Shown: positions 9,801 to 22,361 of the stretch, piece after piece
Layout of the letters: every line of letters begins with the position of its first letter
Numbering within the stretch: position 1 is the first letter of the stretch
Source: Nephrocerus scutellatus
Lineage: Eukaryota > Arthropoda > Insecta > Diptera > Pipunculidae
Reading direction: 5' to 3'
Assembly (NCBI GenBank): GCA_947095585.1
Contig: OX352761.1
Span: forward strand, 19,731,277 to 19,795,276
DNA length: 64,000 bases
Notes under the pieces: model-generated
What the model was told of the DNA's origin: nothing
Seen by the model: the letters and a program-made list of their open reading frames with translations, nothing else
Database searches by the model: none
Translations under genes and position numbers: made by a program

Positions 9801-11035
9801 CGCTGAGCTCTTTATATTTTATTTTTTCACAGTCATCAGCAGCCAGCAGGCACTTAGCAGTAAACCTATCTGAATTACAGACATGACCGTTACAGTTCAG
9901 TCGCTGGTACTGTTCTGTAATGTAAATAACATAATTTGCGACCTCAAAAATAAAACAGTAAAGCTTTTGACTTTAGGCTATCATATTCACCAATTTAAAC
10001 TTCTAAGCACGTTTTGCGATTTAAAACAATATATTACACTGTTAATACGTGCTTATTTATACTTGTCGACCGTTCAAATATAGCTTCAACGATCAATGGT
10101 CGACAAACAGTTGACTGTAAATACACTTGAATTTAAATTTTATTTTCCGCAGTCCATTGGTTGTTTTTCATAATATACTGGTAATGTGCTTCTCCCATAA
10201 ATGATAAAGAGCGCATTGGATTACCGTTTGTGTTTGTGTTTACCCTCCTCACCCCATCCTGACCAATGTTTAATTTAGTTTCTGGCAAAATAACTGAATG
10301 TTTTGTGTAACTTCGCTGGTTGCCTATAGTCTATGATTGTTTTTTTTTTAAGGGAACATTGAAAGAATGGAATTGTTTACATGTTCCAGTCACAGAAGAC
10401 GTCGTCACATGTCGATTTGTAAAATACATTTGAATGTTAGGATAATTTAATTTACAAACGTTTAAAATATAAGAAAATATAGACACAGCCGAACGCAAAC
10501 AAGTAGATAGCTTAGGTAGTACGAGAGCGACTGATAATTTTTTAATCTCTTCTATCTTCCATTCTCTTCTATTTTATTAAAAAAAAACACAGATGTTTAA
10601 GTTTTCAGCTCTTTATACCGTTAAACACTATTAAGTTTAAATATATGTATTTGTAATTACAAGTAAATTTACTATTAAGTGCATTAGTTATTAAGTATAC
10701 TCTATATACTAATTGGCTGTTCCTTACGCACACAAGGTGGTTCTAAAACTATGAAGAAAAATCATCACCATACCAATTCAGTGCTTCACAAATTTTAACA
10801 GAGACACAAACAATAATAGGATCAAAACTTTTAAATATAATTAAGAAATATTTTAATTGTAAGACAAGTGACACTAAATTAATAATACAAGTGAGGGGCC
10901 CGTTCATTCGTATAACGGGCTGCAGCCACACTCGTATAATAATAATAAAACAATGTTACTACATTTATACATAACACTGGGACTATATAATCGATTCCAC
11001 ACAGAATCCACTATGATGTGGAATGTGTTGAGAAC
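9801..11035. other. Intergenic, nothing recognised
   Basis: AT-rich sequence with only short random frames. No repeat of the window maps here. Confidence 0.4.
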
Positions 11036-11039
11036 TTCT

Positions 11040-11762
11040 TTATTTAACTTTTGATTGTTTAACACCCGTTAAGATAAATCCATCATCAGATTGATCTGTC
11101 TCGAACCACCGAAGGAGCATTATTGCCCATTCGTTCGATCTGAATGAACCAATGTCGTCGACATGTTTTGGCTTTTGGACTACATCCACATCTTCTGGTA
11201 CAGCTCATAGAGTCCGCGGTTGTACATTGTCATCCATTCGCTCTAAGGATCAAACGCACGCATGATCAAAATCCGTCAGTATCAACTCTCCCTTTCTGCT
11301 GATCTACCAGCACTCGGCGCCATAAAGCCGAACTGGCAGGATAAGAGAGAATGCAATTCATCCTTCGAGTCAGGACTTTTGAACCCATTTGTTTTGTGAA
11401 ACTGAAATGGCAGCGGGTTTTCTGGGATAATTCTTCGTCGGATCTCCACTAGGTAGGTAGATAAACTCCCAACCTACCTTGAAGTCGCTGCTGTTTATAG
11501 TGACGTTCTGTTCTAGTCGGCGAACAAATGATTATTTGTTTGCTGACAGCATGTATGTAGTCTTGTCCTCGTTTATTACTTCAAGACCAACACATCTCGC
11601 CTGTCCCTTCAATCTCCCTGAAAACCTCTATCAAGGCACGCTGGAGACGACCGATGATGTCGATTTGTGGAAAATAGTGCTTTCCGTGTTGACACCTGCT
11701 CAGTGCACTATTTTCTCCAAAACCAGATTAAAGAAGTCACATGATAGCACATATCCTTGCTG
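11040..11762 (-). pseudogene. Non-LTR retrotransposon reverse-transcriptase relic
   Basis: Minus-strand reading in three frames gives pieces FFNLVLEKIVH, AGVNTESTIFHKS, NEDKTTYMLSANK, the region around FKVGWEFIYL, and an RLYGAECW-like C-terminal block. These are in the order of the palm, thumb and C-terminal segments of the LINE class often annotated as craniofacial development protein 2-like. The frame is broken repeatedly and the YADD box is not readable, so it is inactive. Confidence 0.6.
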
Positions 11763-11769
11763 AAATAAG

Positions 11770-12690
11770 GTGCATGTTTGTAATAATTCATATGAGCTAT
11801 TCTCATACTGCATGTTCCACCGCGAGTTTTCCAAGTTTTTTGTTTTTACATTGACATATGTATTAGATACATATCAGCGTCAGTTGAAACTTTTATTCAT
11901 TGAACTTTAATTAAAATCTTCCAATATAATACCTAATTTCACGCCAATTGATCATTAATTACAAATACATTTGACGCAAAACGAAAAGCGAGTGCACCAA
12001 CAGACAAATAATGAACGGAAAATGTCAGTAAATACTAAATCGAGAACAAAGAAATTGGATATTCTGTGTTACAGGGTAAAACTGCTTGATGATGTGGCTG
12101 TTTTTTTCGCATAAGCAACCATCCAATCGTTTAAAAGTTTCAATTCAATATAGGGATTTTAATTGTTTACAATGACATTATAGTCAGGAGTCGAATAGAT
12201 CTCGGTTTTTTATTTTTGGAATGAAAATACATTCAACTCTTTGATATTGGATTCGTCATTATAATCATAATTGGTTCTAACCGTGGACCGTTCATTACTT
12301 TTCGCCAAAAATCACTCCACTAGTCCTTATTGATGTTATCCAGTTTGGCATGTCTAAACTCTAGGCTTCCTGGTCTACGCAATCTTTTCAGCAAAGGCGT
12401 CCCATAAAGTTTAGGTCGTATATATACCTGGTCAGGTCAGCAGCAGTGAAGTACTTCTTACAACTTAACACTCTTAACTTAACTTCACAGCAATTTAAGC
12501 GATATGCGAGTAGTACAGAAAAAATAAGCATGGCTCCATAACTATTTCTAACTAATTCACAAAGAAATGATACTTATATATGTTGTATATAATTTTGTAA
12601 TGAAAAAAATTAAAACATCGTTAAAAATGGTGCAAAATACCGAAATATCCGGTTATTAAATATAATTTTTTACATAAAAACAAAGAAAAA
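11770..12690. other. Intergenic, nothing recognised
   Basis: No gene or repeat could be supported. Confidence 0.4.
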
Positions 12691-12754
12691 GTTTAGAATT
12701 CAGCCAATAATATATCATTTAATTAAAATAAAGATTTTTATATAAATATATTTT

Positions 12755-12880
12755 CCAAAAAAAACGGTTTTTTATTTTTTGTGAAATTTTTTGAGTAAAT
12801 AATTTATTTAAAAAAGGTCTATCTTAAAAATCATAAGAGTTACAGGTATATTTTGTGTATTTTATGTTAGTATGAAATAA
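12755..12880. repeat. Dispersed repeat, copy 2 (partner at 7030-7195)
   Basis: Shares AAAACGG, TTTTTTGAGTAAAT, AAGAGTTACAGG and TATATTTTGTGTA in the same order and orientation as 7030-7195. The family is unknown. Confidence 0.5.
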
Positions 12881-12904
12881 TAGAGAACATTTACCAATAA
12901 TAAA

Positions 12905-13140
12905 TCTTAATATATTAAAATGAACGGGAGGCCAGGACCGGAAATGAAATGAAACTTTGTCTGTATGTCTGTTCGTGGTAAACTCGAAGATAGTTATGCC
13001 GATATAGCTGAGACTTTGGGATGTGGTTTTGAAGGTTAGGGTGGATGTTTGTATGAGTTAGTGTGATGATAGTGATCAGTGAGGTCATGGAAAGGGCTCT
13101 AGACAGGGTTAGCTCCTGGGCTACTGGTTAGGGGCTTACT
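12905..13140 (+). mobile_element. Helitron-like element, truncated copy
   Basis: Begins TCTTAATATATTAAAATGAA right after an A, followed by AATGAAACTTTGTCTGTATG, as in the intact copy at 14569-14839. GAGACTTTGGGATGTGG and GGGTGGATGTTTGTATGAG also match. No hairpin plus CTRR end is seen, so its 3' end appears lost where the LINE at about 13150 begins. Confidence 0.5.
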
Positions 13141-13149
13141 CTGGCAACA

Positions 13150-14568
13150 CTGAAATGGTACTTTTCACCACTAAGTCCAGATTTACGCGTACCTCAGAGG
13201 AAAAATATCTCGGCGGTATCCTAGACAGGAAGCTCAGCTGGAAGTCGAATATAGAATTTAGGGCTAATTTTGCTAGCAGCAAAACCATTGGCAGCCAAGG
13301 ATGGGTCTGTGGCTGTACACAGCAGTGGTGCGTCCTAATCTTACCTATGGTGCGCTGGTCTGGTGGCCGGCGATTAATTAAAAGGACAATGCCAGCTAGA
13401 TAGGTAGATTACAGAGGTCAGCAGGTGTTGGTATTACTGGAGCACTTCGGTCGTGTCCCACCGATGCTATTAACACAACACTTACTACCTCCCGACATAT
13501 TTATTAAATACGTTGCGGTGTGCCGCGCGTTCCGGCTGAGTGGCTTGCTAACAAACCGTACGCCCACTGCAATATGCTGCAGGTGTTACCAAAGGAGATG
13601 ATACCATCATCAACCGTCTACTGCACTCCTAAACTAAATTTTATTCCTATCTATCTTTGTCGTTCATTTTCCACCTCGTGAATGTTGGAAGGACGGGAGA
13701 GCTGGGGAGCTCTTTGATTTAAATCTATTCACCGATGGATCCAAAAAGAGTACTGGAGTCGGTGCTTGAGTTTACTCTGAAAACCTTAACTTTTCAAGGT
13801 TCTACAAGCTACCTGACTCTGCTAGCATCTTCCAGGCGGAGATAAGAGAGGTATGCAGGGCCCTTGCTCACAATACCACAATAGCGGGCAAGGTCGGCAT
13901 ATGTGTAGACAGCCAATCTGCCATTAAAGCCATTATTGCGACAAGAAACAAGCTCGTCAAGCAGTGCCAGGCTTTTATAAGCCAATGAATAGACCTGACC
14001 CTAGTTTGGGTGCCGGGGCACAGCGACATTGACGGCAATGATAAAGCGGACGTACTGGCAAAGACACTGGACACGGACTGCTGTGTCACTTTGAGCTCCG
14101 TTAGGGAACGTATTCTTTCCTTCTTTACCACCGAAGCACAGCTAAGGTGGAGCAATTTGACCAATTGTACCCCGTCGAGAGCGATGTGGCCTTCCTATAA
14201 CAAAAACAAATCCGCCGAGCTGATCTCCAGAACTCGGAAAGATATTTCCAGAGTGGTTGCCATAACCACGGCCGGTGGGCAGGCACGCAGCCAAACTGGG
14301 AATCCCTCACAATACCTATTGCAGGAGCTGCTTAGATGTGAATGAGAAAGAAAATCTCACTCATTTTCTTTGCAAATGTCCTGGTCTTGTGGCTCTTCGT
14401 TTCCGCAAACTGAGCATTCCTTTATTTTCTGACCTGAAGGAGCTTTCAGAGTACTGCATCACCGATTTGATATCGTACTTCAATGCTTCAGGTTGGATAT
14501 AACTATACTTTTTTCTTTTTTCAGCGTGTTGGCGTCAGCCGGGTAGTAACGCTGGGTATTTGCGCTAA
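13150..14568 (+). pseudogene. Non-LTR retrotransposon ORF2 3' part: RT tail, RNase H, zinc-knuckle end
   Basis: The plus strand reads RFTRTSEEKYLGGILDRKLS, the post-palm thumb motif (KYLGVxLDxKLxW). An RNase H domain follows: LFTDGSKKSTGVGA near 13729, SASIFQAEI, GICVDSQSAIKAI and VWVPGHSDIDGNDKADVLAK near 14005-14060. The C-terminus has CRSC..HFLCKCPG, a CCHC-type knuckle near 14318-14390. Frameshifts near 13400, 13770, 13990 and 14280 break it. An encoded RNase H suggests the I/LOA/R1 side of the LINE tree. The 3' tail is followed directly by a Helitron-like insertion. Confidence 0.72.
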
Positions 14569-14839
14569 TCTTAATATAAAAGAATGAAACTTTGTCTATA
14601 TTTCTTTATGCCTGTTGTTCGCAGATAACTTGAAGACCGTTCCTCCAATGTAGCTGAAACTTTGGGTTGTGGAGGAACGATTGGGGTAGATGCTTGTAGG
14701 GGGTTAGTGTGGAGATGGTGTTGAGGGGGTTGACGTAGTGTTGCGGGTATCTTAAGGTGGGTCTTGAAGGGTCTTGCTAGTGACTTGGGTGAGGGTAGTG
14801 TGGTGGGGCCAGCCGGCCAAAGCTGGGAATTTCCGCTAG
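14569..14839 (+). mobile_element. Short non-autonomous Helitron-like element
   Basis: The 5' end is TC (TCTTAATATAAAAGAATG) just after A at 14568; the 3' end is CTAG at 14836-14839 followed by T. Nine bases before CTAG is a hairpin, CCAGC (14809-14813) with GCTGG (14822-14826). A 5' TC, a 3' hairpin plus CTRR, and insertion between A and T are the Helitron hallmarks. At 271 bp it has no Rep/helicase and would need a helper. Confidence 0.65.
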
Positions 14840-14844
14840 TAAAT

Positions 14845-15655
14845 AAAATACAATTTAAACAGAAATAATTAAAACAAAAATTGTCGGTATTATTCTCGAT
14901 TACCTCTAAAAAGAATGTACCCAATTGCAAACACTTTATTAACGTTATTAGCCCGTACTGTAACGATTAGTTTTTCCCCATTTTCGGTTGAACAGAAACA
15001 CATTCTTGGTATACTTATTGAGCAGGCATTTGATGTTCTTAAAAAATAATAAAACTACTTACGCTGTCGGAAATCCTCATTTTGCGTAGCGCACGAAAAC
15101 AACAACACAAAGAAAACTGTAAAAAAAATTAAAGTTTGCTTTCGTAGCGAAATCTGTTTACAATGCATTTTGGAACGTAACACAATCTAACGCTGCCTTC
15201 GTTTGCGTTTAGGAATGTATGCAGATGATCACTTATCTCATTTCCATGAAGGGCTTACCTGGGTTTAGTCTAGGATTAGCGGATTAGCGGAAACATGGTT
15301 GAGTTGAGTTTTCGTTAAACTCAGTTTGAAATTAAAAATGGCGATTTTTATTATTTTGTAAGTAGACGTTGGGTTTTGTATTATGTTGCTAAAATTTACA
15401 TGGAAACGCGTGACGCCATTTTGCATTTAACTAAAATAAATCTTAACCCAAAAAACTTAGACTTAAATCATTACATTAAGCTACACCCGGACTTTTCTCT
15501 ACTCCAATTTTAGGTAGTAACGGCCAATAAAGCGTCTTATACCTTATAAGAATTCTAGTAAGAGTACATGTATTATAAACAACAGATAATACTAACTATA
15601 CTATGTATGTAGTACGAATAAACCGTTCAAACAAGTGCCATAGTGCTATCGACAC
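14845..15655. other. Intergenic, nothing recognised
   Basis: Ordinary AT-rich sequence without a supported gene. Confidence 0.4.
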
Positions 15656-15684
15656 GTTAACCATTTAAAGTAAAAGAAATCTTT

Positions 15685-15912
15685 AGAAATGTGCGCTCGA
15701 GCTCAGATTTTTTCTCGAAAAAACGAACACGAAAGCCCAGCATCTTTTGCTTACATTGTTTTGTTGCATGTGTTGTTGTTGCAGTTAATGAAAAGAGGGG
15801 TAAAGCTCCCAAAATATCAAGATCTGTTAGAGGGGAAATCCGATATACCGTTATACCGTAGATTGGTTGTTTTGGAATAAACGAACAACTTGACAGCCAA
15901 AAAATCAATATG
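15685..15912. mobile_element. MITE relic related to the 47861-48119 family
   Basis: Shares the internal string GAACACGAAAG, TTTTGTTGCATGTGTTGTTG, AAGAGGGGTAAAG, CTCCCAAAATATCAAGA and AACGAACAACTTGACAGC with 31720-31990 and 47861-48119, in the same order. The ends differ (GCTCGAGCTCAGATTT..), so it may be a second subfamily, shared with 18850-19040. Confidence 0.6.
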
Positions 15913-15919
15913 CGCCAAA

Positions 15920-16975
15920 TTTAAAAAAAAAAAAAAAAAAACTACATAAGACGGCATGTACACGATGACTTTTCAAGACGTTGACTTTATCTTATGTTAC
16001 TTCAAAGTCGTCATGTAGATCACTTCATATATTTTTGCTATTATCTTCCTTTGGACAGTTCTAAAAACTATTGTACTTAACTTACCAAAGCTGCTATAAA
16101 GGTATGCCCAGACCGACGACACATTTCAGAAACCGCACTGTAAGAGGTCAACTGTAGGATTCATTTGATTTTTCTGTGATTTAAAGGATTTCCCTTTTAT
16201 TAAAGTAAACAATAGAAAATTTCTCTTTTCTGACTTTAAAAGAACATTAAAGACTTTTAATATTTGTATTGCCACTTACCAAACCTTACATTTTTAGATA
16301 TCCTAAAATCATCATGGATCAGTCCATTTTCCAATCTTATATTATACTATATATATTATATATCATATACATGATAGATATTTTGTAGTATATTGATGTG
16401 TTATATATATTAAGATAAATCTCTGATATGTTATTAGTAATTTATGACAGTTAGATAATTTATATTCTCCAATAAGTTTTATTTTAAATATATTGTTAAC
16501 ATTCTTCATATTATTTGGTTTGTTTAATATTTTCTAAAGTATGTATATTTTTGTGTATATATATAATTGTACATTACATTCATTAAAAGGATTTTTGTAG
16601 TTGTTTTTAACAGCAGATTCAAATTAACGTTTCCTTAAATTTATGTATAAATACGTTGGCTGTTTTAAAATTTTCTTAGGAACCATTCTATGCTCAATGA
16701 GCAAAATTTAAAGAACTTTTTAATTGAAACCTCGCGATAGTCAGGTATGTGCAAATACATATGTACCTATACGAGTACGAGAAAATTATTTCACTTAACA
16801 TTGCGATATTTTAAGAATCGCCATAGCTCAACAAGTACTGCTGTCCAAAACATTAGAGAGATGAAAAATAGATAGAGAATACCAACTGTTAAAGCCAATA
16901 AAACCTATTACAACCTGTCAATATGCTTCAAATTCAGGAGCTTAAGCACAACAACCAAGCTGCATAAGCTGTGGT
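15920..16975. other. Intergenic, nothing recognised
   Basis: AT-rich; includes an (AT)-rich simple stretch at about 16340-16420. No gene is supported. Confidence 0.4.
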
Positions 16976-16982
16976 GCATAAC

Positions 16983-17251
16983 CAAAACCTTCTCTATAGA
17001 AAGCCCAACTCTACGCATACTAATGCTGTAAACCAATCCAAAACGCATGTGTGTTTGTGGGATGTGAATACAGTGTACAAAAAATAAGCAGTTGCAAAGA
17101 GCGAGAAACATAAGATGTGGTAGTGGGAAACAGAAAAATTGTATATGGATTTTGCTCTTTAGTTGATTACTAATACAAAAACGTTTTGGATGAATCTAAG
17201 CATGTATCTGTGTACGATCGGAACAGTTGGGCTTTCTATAGAGAAGGTTTT
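16983..17251. repeat. Inverted repeat pair, about 27-bp arms
   Basis: CCAAAACCTTCTCTATAGAA followed by AGCCCAACT at 16983-17011 is matched inverted by AGTTGGGCTTTCTATAGAGA followed by AGGTTTTG at 17224-17251. The spacing of about 210 bp suggests a small MITE or a palindromic rearrangement. No target duplication is clear, and it borders a LINE fragment. Confidence 0.5.
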
Positions 17252-17254
17252 GTG

Positions 17255-17415
17255 CATAACCAATAGACAATGGTCGTACCAGTGCTTAGCAAAAAGCACT
17301 CTCAACTCTAATTCGCGTTCGACAAGAAAGTCTTGTAGAAAATTGTTGGTCCCTTATGTGAGCAGAGACGATTCTAAAGGCTCTATAAAAATTAGATCTA
17401 CGAGCAAGTGTTAAA
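17255..17415 (+). pseudogene. LINE C-terminal fragment with internal deletion
   Basis: AATGGTCGTACCAGTGCTTA, then GCAAAAAGCAC, TCGCGTTCGA and ATCTACGAGC match the C-terminal part of the LINE copies at 29930-30115 and 37915-38010. Compared with those, the stretch between two GTGCTTA copies is missing here, as if deleted between short direct repeats. Confidence 0.5.
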
Positions 17416-17429
17416 TTATAAAATTTATG

Positions 17430-17675
17430 ACAAATCGAACTTGAAAATCGAGTTTTGTTTGTTTACATTATTTTGTTACACGTGTGTGTGTAATGCCCAA
17501 CTGACAGGACAACAGTTCCTGGATGTTAGTAAAAGAGGGCTAAATCTACCAAAACATACAGATCTGTGAGAGGCAATCGCCGATACAAAATTTAGTTCCA
17601 CAGTTTGGGTTTTTTAGGCAAATCGATCAACTAGAAAGCTAAACCTAGGTGGGAAACGGAAAATTTTTTTTTTCA
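17430..17675. mobile_element. Degraded MITE relic of the 15.7/47.9-kb family
   Basis: TTTGTTTACATTATTTTGTT, ACACGTGTGTGTG, AAAAGAGGGCTAAATCTACC, GATCTGTGAGAGG and CAACTAGAAAGCTAA align in order with the better copies. It is heavily diverged and lacks clear TIRs. Confidence 0.4.
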
Positions 17676-18559
17676 ATTCGAATTCAACATTAGACCGTGT
17701 CGGAATCCGGGGGTTGATTCCCAATCTGTAAATTCTCGTTTTGTGATTAAATATAAAGAAACTTTTTGTCATAAGATAATTTTTTTTATCTCAAGCCATT
17801 AATTCTGTGAATTTTAAAATAATAACTTTATAGGAATTATCATTTAGTACTTTATGTTCTAAAAAGTCAAAACTAATTATCATAACTAGTGTTCGCCCGG
17901 TGGTTAAAATTCGACCATAATCATTATTAAAAATTTGGAAAACATATATGAATTTGCATGTTTCGAACATTTTTTTTCTACTCTTATACTTTCGTTCATT
18001 TTATATCTGAGACCATAAACTTTTATATGTACTTACAATACAAAAGAGTTCAGTACCATTATAATTAAAAAAAAAATTCAATAAATTACAGTAAACCCTG
18101 CTTTATTGATATGAATCAAAATTTTAATTTAATTAAAAGTCAAGCTTTAACTACTTAAAAGTAGTTATAATTAATACAAAAATGGACTGCCATGTTGTCA
18201 ATAACTACTGTGGCGACTGGAATCGAGGCAAAAGTTGAATTTTGAATTTTTAGCAACTGCTCCATCGCTAAAATGAACGATAATAAAAACCGATCTGTTT
18301 CAATTTTTTTTTGATAACACTAAAGCTCGTCAATAGCTACCAAACAAAATTTCTATTTATATATAGATGAGATCGGGAATTGCAAATGATCCGTTCGAGA
18401 AATGATAAAACAAAAAATTGTTGTGAAAACTAAAATAATATGTTTTTTATCACTTCACAGCTTCACAGTTCGAAAATCCAACAACGAGCAGTAATTATTT
18501 TTTACAACTTATGTCTGACATTGATATAAACTTTCCGCACTCACCTATATTAATTTAAC

Positions 18560-18790
18560 CTGCGTTAAATTGGACTGAGTTAACTAAAATAGTAGTTGTT
18601 TCTGAAGTAATATAAGTGAAGAGACTATTCGATTGATAATACTTCACTACAGTTAAAAATTGGGCAACTGAAGTAAGTGAAGAACATTGACATTTATCTA
18701 AAGTAAAGAATACCAATCGAATAGTCTTTTCACTTCAGTATCTCAAGTGAAGTGAAGAATCTTTCAATTAACTTAAGAGATGAGTTGTAC
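18560..18790. repeat. Palindromic sequence, arms near 18610 and 18745
   Basis: AAGTGAAGAGACTATTCGAT at 18614 is matched inverted by ATCGAATAGTCTTTTCACTT near 18715-18737. The loop is about 80 bp. It could be a MITE, but no ends or target duplication are clear. Confidence 0.45.
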
Positions 18791-18844
18791 TAATCAGTAC
18801 ATTCGAACGCGGATTTAATATCGTTTTTTTTTTCATTAAAAATC

Positions 18845-19040
18845 TGACACAGACTGATTTTTTGGCTGTCAAGTTGTTCGTTTTCTCTAAAAACCAATTT
18901 ACGGTAGATCGAAATTCCCCTCTAACAGATCTGTAGAGTGGAATTTAGCCCTTTTTTGCACTAACTACAACAACAACACGCCTTTCGTGTTCGATTTGCC
19001 GAGAAAAAAACTAAGCTCGAGCGCAGATTTCTAAAACAAA
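18845..19040. mobile_element. MITE relic, inverted relative to the 15.7-kb copy
   Basis: Reverse complement of the 15685-15912 type: GGCTGTCAAGTTGTTCGTTT, CCCCTCTAACAGATCT, CAACAACAACACG, TTTCGTGTTCG and GCTCGAGCGCAGATTTCT appear in reverse order. No coding capacity. Confidence 0.55.
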
Positions 19041-19127
19041 ACAAAAAATGACAGAACTCTCAACTAGTGTAATTTTGACCGCAACGATACATTATTATCA
19101 TAATATTAGCTGTATTTTAGCTGTATT

Positions 19128-19420
19128 TTATTTGGAATCCAAATCCGAATTCGAATGTCAAAACCATGCAAAACCAGCCCAACAGTACGTTTTTAAATTC
19201 CAAAGAAGGAATTCGACAGTGCAATTGTTGTTGTAATTCCCAATTCGAATTCAAATAACATACAGCTTTTATCTGGAATCCGAATCCGAATTCGAATGTC
19301 AAAACTAGCCAAAACCAGCCAAACAGCGGTTTTCAAATTCTAAAGAAGGAATTCGACAGTGCAATTGTTGTTGTAATTCCCAATTCGAATACGAATTCGA
19401 ATTTCAAAACCAGCCAAATC
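19128..19420. repeat. Tandem duplication, two units of about 145 bp
   Basis: The unit GGAATCC..ATCCGAATTCGAATGTC, then AAACCAGCC, then TAAAGAAGGAATTCGACAGT and GCAATTGTTGTTGTAATTCC occurs at about 19133-19245 and 19277-19385. The boundaries are AATTCGAAT-rich. Confidence 0.65.
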
Positions 19421-19429
19421 GTTACGACA

Positions 19430-22355
19430 ATAAATTCGGACCTTAATATATTGTGATCAATGAAGGTAATTAAAAAAACGAACATATTTCGACATACGCC
19501 TTTTTCGCGAGATTTCAATAAAAAAGTGTGACAGTTTCAACTCCAAAGTACTGTTTATTTTCCATAAATATTATAATTTAATTTAAGCTTTTTATCAAAT
19601 TATTAAGTACCGTTAATACTCACTTTCAAGAAAGATACAATCTAGATTAAAGTGACAGTTTGTTCTGAACTCTTGATGACACAGCATTTTAGCCAATTAT
19701 ATCGAATAACACGAAAATCGCAAATTATTCTTAGGACGGTAATTTATTTTATAAAAGTTATTTTATAATCGTTGAAAAACTTTTACAAAGCCCTGCACAA
19801 TTATTTAGTACTTAATAAAGATTTGAATTTAAAATGTAACAATGCAATAAAAAAAAGTTAACTTTATTATAAATATATATAATATAAATATTTTCGTTTT
19901 TGTATGTTATTATTTTTTTTAAAAATTTGCTTCATTTAATTAACAACAAAAACACACAGAAAAATGTAGAGGTCAAAAGAAAACCAACGATATTTTACCT
20001 ATAGCATTAATTTATTTTTAATCAAAATTAAAACAACAAAGCTTGTAACGTAGCATTTAAACCTAAAACTAACTTAAATTAAGTAAGTCGACTTGTATTT
20101 ATTTATGGTTGTTTTTAGGATCATCTGCAATGAGAAATATAAAATATAAATTTACGAGATGTAGAAATGATAGGTTCAAGGGGTTTCAAATTTTACAAGT
20201 GAATGGAAAACAGTAATGTAAATTCTTCTGACCCAGCAGAAATTTTAATTAAATGTAATTTTAACAGATTCATCGAAGTAGCGCAGAATATCCCGTAAAA
20301 TCATAATAACCGGTATAAACAGCCTATGGTGTAGAAAAAAGAAACGAAATCGGTGGCATCTAATAATCAGAAGGGACAAGAATCAAGTTAATTAAAGGGA
20401 TACGTTTCAAGCTGATATCGATCAATACATAAAAAGACTTGCCAAGAGTTCATTAGCGTAAAAAACCAACAAAATTCTATTTTAATCATTCAAGCGCAAA
20501 TGTCATTATTTATATACAGCTTTGAATTTTTGACAGCCTACGACCATTTACGTCTTTTATGTTACATTTGGTGGTTGCCGTGGATCATGTGGGTTATGCG
20601 GAAGGTTCTAATTTTGAATCCCAGAAAAAACACTTAAAAGTTTATCACGGTCCTATGTTCATGTTTCTTCCTTTAATTTGTGTTAAAAAAGATAACATGA
20701 ACAGCACGGACGGTTGCGAAAAGCTGGACCCTGGATAACAACAGTATATTGAGCCGAAATATTATTATTATTTTAAGTTACATTTGCAATTAAACGAAAA
20801 CTCTTTTTTCGATAAGTTTGAGTGGGAAAATCCATATAAAGGACATTTTGATTCTTTTAGATTGTTTGAGTCTGACTTAAAAATTCAACGACTTTACTTT
20901 TGCCTCAACTATAATGGCCAACCGGGCCTTATTCTTACACGAAAGCCGAACAAAACGTTTGGATAATTTCTCTTCTTTAAGTTACCCATAATAAGGTTAA
21001 GTAACACGCAAGTTAACAACTATTTGACGAAACCGACCAAAATTACATTATGGTCATAGCATATGATTTGCATGTAATGTAACTGATGCGTATTCACATA
21101 AGCTGAGTAACGGCGGTACAAAATAAGATGTCAACATCCGCTCAACCAGATTCAACGGTACATTCTATATGTTGTCTAAAACATAGAGAATAGCATGAAT
21201 AACAAGCTGCGACTATTCCTCTCTAACATGGAATCGGTAGAACTGGTTAGAAGCGTATAGATTGGATTATACATAAATAGCGTACGTGCTAGTGGATTGG
21301 TCACACGTAAGGACGAAATTGTAGTGTTTTGAAGACCACGCCTTCGAATTCGCAGTGTAGGAGAACCCATGGATCAGAACATGATTTTATGTAACTGGGG
21401 AAAAGCTGAGGCATGTTACCGCACTCGACAGCGCTTAGGCGGTTTAAAAGGAGACAGGACTTTCTTAGTAATAGATTTCACTTCAGTTTCGTTTACTTTA
21501 ACAAACGATTGAGAATATACCCTTGAAATTAAAAATTCGATAAATAGATCATAATAAGTGGTCAAAATGTTTGGTAACATCTTAAAACATTTCTCTGTTT
21601 CCGCATTTGTATGATCTGCAGTCATTAAAGACACTCGTGCATAAACATCTCATCTTTTCCTCTCCCTAATTTCCTAACGCCCACGCTGTGCTAAGCAATA
21701 TAAAGGTACAAATCCCTTTAGCATGTGTACATTATTTTAAAAAATAAAAAAAATCTTTAGGGGTTGACAACAATAGTTTAAGTTTACAAAAGGCCTTTAT
21801 TGCCCTTACATCGAATCCGAGTTTTTTTTAGAGAAAATAAATTTTGTGAAGAAAATTGCCGGAGACTAAAGACCGCACCAGGCATAAAAACTGTTTGGTT
21901 TGTGAATGGGAGGGGTATAGAGAATACGGAAGTTTTATCAAATAGTCCGCTGCACGATAAATGCATACATACATATCTACTGGCGCAATACATACTATAA
22001 GAATGCAGAAAGCACATCATTTAAGGGCTTCAATGACAAAAAGCTCCATAAAGCAGACAGTATCCCTGAGAAGCTGATGACAAACCTAGGGGCTAAGTCA
22101 AGCTAATAGAGAAAAAGAGTTTCGGGGGAGACTGGAAAAAAGGAATCTAATCCCCGAACAAAATAAAAGTATGTCTAATAATCGATACATAGTGATGCTC
22201 TATTTTAATGCAATTCTTTTACAATCCAATACTTATTTGTGGAAGTTACTTATTTATATAAGTTTGCTGGTGAGGTGACTTATTAATGACGTCAAGTAAG
22301 TTTAGCCAAACAAATAAGTAACTAATTGGAAAAGGCCCTAAAATAATCGTGTCTC
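19430..22355. other. Intergenic, nothing recognised
   Basis: Nearly 3 kb with only short frames. A minus-strand frame at 21176-21370 (SPTLRIRRRGLQNTTISSLR) faintly resembles the C-terminal tail of LINE proteins but is too short to call. Confidence 0.35.
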
Positions 22356-22361
22356 GTGAAG

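Noticed and set aside
21176..21370. LINE C-terminal tail on the minus strand
   Set aside because: Only a weak resemblance over about 20 residues, with no neighbouring RT sequence.
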